NCBI GenBank assembly: GCA_963665495.1
Contig: OY762289.1
Coordinates: 2,046,001-2,110,000, forward strand
Reading direction: 5' to 3'
Length of the DNA stretch: 64,000 nucleotides
From: G963665495 sp963665495
GTDB lineage: Bacteria; Desulfobacterota; Desulfovibrionia; Desulfovibrionales; Desulfovibrionaceae
The position numbers were made by a program, and so were the translations under genes. Shown here piece by piece: positions 62,720 through 64,000 of this stretch. Positions within the stretch are counted from its first letter, which is position 1; every line of letters begins with the position of its first letter. The notes beneath the pieces are model-generated. The model did not search any database. It was given only the letters and a program-made list of their open reading frames with translations, and was not told the origin of the DNA.

Positions 62720-64000
62720 TTGAAAATAGCTCTTCTGCAATGTAACTATACTGTCAGCGACATCACAGGCAACGGCCGCAGAATCCGCGAAGCCGTGCAG
62801 GTGGCTGCCGCATCTGGAGCGCAGCTTTGCGTCACCTCGGAAATGGCGGTTTCCGGCTATCCCGCGCGTGATATTCTGCTGCAAAACGGTTTTGCCGAGG
62901 CCTGCATGGACGAAGCCCGAAAACTGGCCGCGGATCTGGCCGACAAGCCGCCCCTGTTGCTCGGACTGCCTACCCGAAACACTGGCCCTGTGGGCAGCCC
63001 TTTGTTCAATTCGGCTGTACTGTTACGCAACGGCCGCATTGAAACAAGCTACAATAAATGCCTGCTCCCCACCTACGACGTCTTTGACGAGCGGCGCTAT
63101 TTCGAACCGGGAGAATCGTTGCAGCATCCGCCCTGCGATCCGTGCATCATTGAACTCGAAGGACAGCGCTTCGGCGTGACCATCTGCGAAGACATCTGGA
63201 ACGACAAAGAATTCTGGAAAGAGCACCGCTATTACGCGGATGATCCGCTCGAACAGCTGGCACAACACAATGTGGATGCCGTCATCAATCTTTCCGCTTC
63301 GCCTTTCAGCATCGGCAAACGAGCCATCCGCGAGGCCATGCTCTCCAAAATCTCCGCGAAATACGGAATCGGCATGCTCTATACCAACCAGATCGGCGGT
63401 AACGACGACCTCCTTTTCGACGGGCGAAGCATGGCTTTTTCTCCCTCCGGCGAACTGTGCGCACGTGCCAGAGGCTTTGCCGAAGATGTCCTGCTCGTCG
63501 ACCTGGAAAACTGGTCGGGCAATATCGCCCAGGATGACCCGCTCCCGCAAAGCCAGGCCTGGCACGCTCTGACCCTTGGGCTGAAGGACTACGTCCGCAA
63601 GTGCGGTTTTTCCAAAGCCGTACTGGGCCTTTCGGGCGGCATTGACTCTTCTTTGACCGCAGCCATTGCCGTGGAAGCGCTCGGCCCCGACAATGTCACC
63701 GGCGTGCTGATGCCCTCGCCCTACTCCAGCAAAGGCAGCATTACGGACTCGCTGGCCCTGGCCCGTCACCTCAGCATAAAGACCTATACCCTGCACATCG
63801 GCGAATTGATGAAATCCTTTGACAGCACGCTGCATCCGGTGTTTGCGGGAATGGAAAAGAACGTCACCGAAGAAAACATTCAGGCCCGGATCCGGGGCAA
63901 TTTGCTGATGGCCATATCCAATAAAACCGGAGCCATCCTCTTGACTACGGGCAACAAATCCGAACTTTCCGTGGGCTATTGCACCATTTACGGCGACATG
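62720..64000 (+). CDS. nadE: Glutamine-dependent NAD+ synthase, N-terminal part (3' end outside window)
   Basis: The frame opens with TTG at 62720, seven bases after GAGG, and runs past the window end; 427 residues are visible. The N-terminal nitrilase-type glutaminase has the Glu in VTSEMAVSGYPARD, the Lys in NKCLLPTYDVFDERRYF and the nucleophilic Cys in GVTICEDIWND. The C-terminal synthetase has the PP-loop LGLSGGIDSSLTAA at about residue 302 and LLTTGNKSELSVGYCTIYGDM at the edge. It amidates deamido-NAD with ammonia from glutamine. Start 33 bases after the LysE-type gene. Confidence 0.95.
   Translation, partial: MKIALLQCNYTVSDITGNGRRIREAVQVAAASGAQLCVTSEMAVSGYPARDILLQNGFAEACMDEARKLAADLADKPPLLLGLPTRNTGPVGSPLFNSAVLLRNGRIETSYNKCLLPTYDVFDERRYFEPGESLQHPPCDPCIIELEGQRFGVTICEDIWNDKEFWKEHRYYADDPLEQLAQHNVDAVINLSASPFSIGKRAIREAMLSKISAKYGIGMLYTNQIGGNDDLLFDGRSMAFSPSGELCARARGFAEDVLLVDLENWSGNIAQDDPLPQSQAWHALTLGLKDYVRKCGFSKAVLGLSGGIDSSLTAAIAVEALGPDNVTGVLMPSPYSSKGSITDSLALARHLSIKTYTLHIGELMKSFDSTLHPVFAGMEKNVTEENIQARIRGNLLMAISNKTGAILLTTGNKSELSVGYCTIYGDM

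Noticed and set aside
62020..62745. 241-residue rightward frame over the LysE-type exporter
   Set aside because: Another frame of the same region; the exporter frame has the membrane segments and family motif.
1..64000. CRISPR array, tRNA, rRNA, insertion sequence or prophage
   Set aside because: No regularly spaced direct repeats, no cloverleaf, no transposase, integrase or phage gene was recognised on reading both strands.

Overview
The window reads as a chromosomal segment of a Gram-negative, anaerobic-type proteobacterium, most likely a member of the Desulfovibrionales. Pointers are the CxxCH/HEAT/TPR cytochrome protein at the left edge, two methyl-accepting chemotaxis proteins, a compact cobamide assembly cluster, a very large PEP-synthase-like protein, lipoproteins and outer-membrane quality-control genes, and the sparse use of operons longer than four genes. 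This assignment is inference; no rRNA gene is present to test it. No tRNA, rRNA, CRISPR array, insertion sequence or prophage was recognised.

Layout. 1-5433: partial cytochrome/TPR gene, DUF1269 protein, response-regulator/histidine-kinase hybrid, HAD phosphatase and MltA. 5468-10938: LemA, a chemotaxis receptor with an unusual C-terminal sensor, a TPR protein and a fused OlsF-type ornithine-lipid synthase. 11184-14298: four-gene cobamide cluster cbiB-cbiR-cobU-cobS. 14413-16866: CreD, and a FecR-domain protein with a small exported partner. 17276-25324: a secreted thaumatin-like protein, then a leftward operon TAXI-fusion/DUF2491/PspA/LysE, and a second chemotaxis receptor. 25733-28311: an AT-rich secreted protein, a non-coding stretch that folds into several perfect stems, and a thioredoxin/permease/ArsR unit with two matching operators. 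28463-35079: HtpG, an SGNH-type secreted repeat protein and a multi-domain hybrid kinase. 35387-46430: CysS with a leader ORF, a BepA-like protease, a PPC protein, a macrodomain protein, HslV, a flippase, BirA and the PEP-synthase-like protein. 46697-52148: glycerol utilisation, glpF-glpK and glpD leftward with glpR divergent, and GlpR-type operators in both control regions. 52465-55371: DctPQM-type TRAP transporter. 55413-64000: a small unknown gene, panB, fumC, a DUF3431 protein and the rightward run ligA-dapB-lysE-nadE, the last cut by the window edge.

How the genes work together. Glycerol enters through GlpF, is phosphorylated by GlpK and oxidised by GlpD under GlpR control; the PEP-synthase-like protein and fumarase sit on the connected central pathways. 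CbiB, CobU and CobS attach the lower ligand to cobinamide, while CbiR would reopen foreign cobamides so that they can re-enter the same steps. MltA, LemA, CreD, PspA/DUF2491, the BepA-like protease, HtpG and HslV form a scattered envelope- and protein-quality-control theme. The most unexplained items are the structured non-coding element at about 26258-26402, the TAXI-fusion/DUF2491/PspA operon and the two secreted proteins that share a tryptophan-rich repeat.
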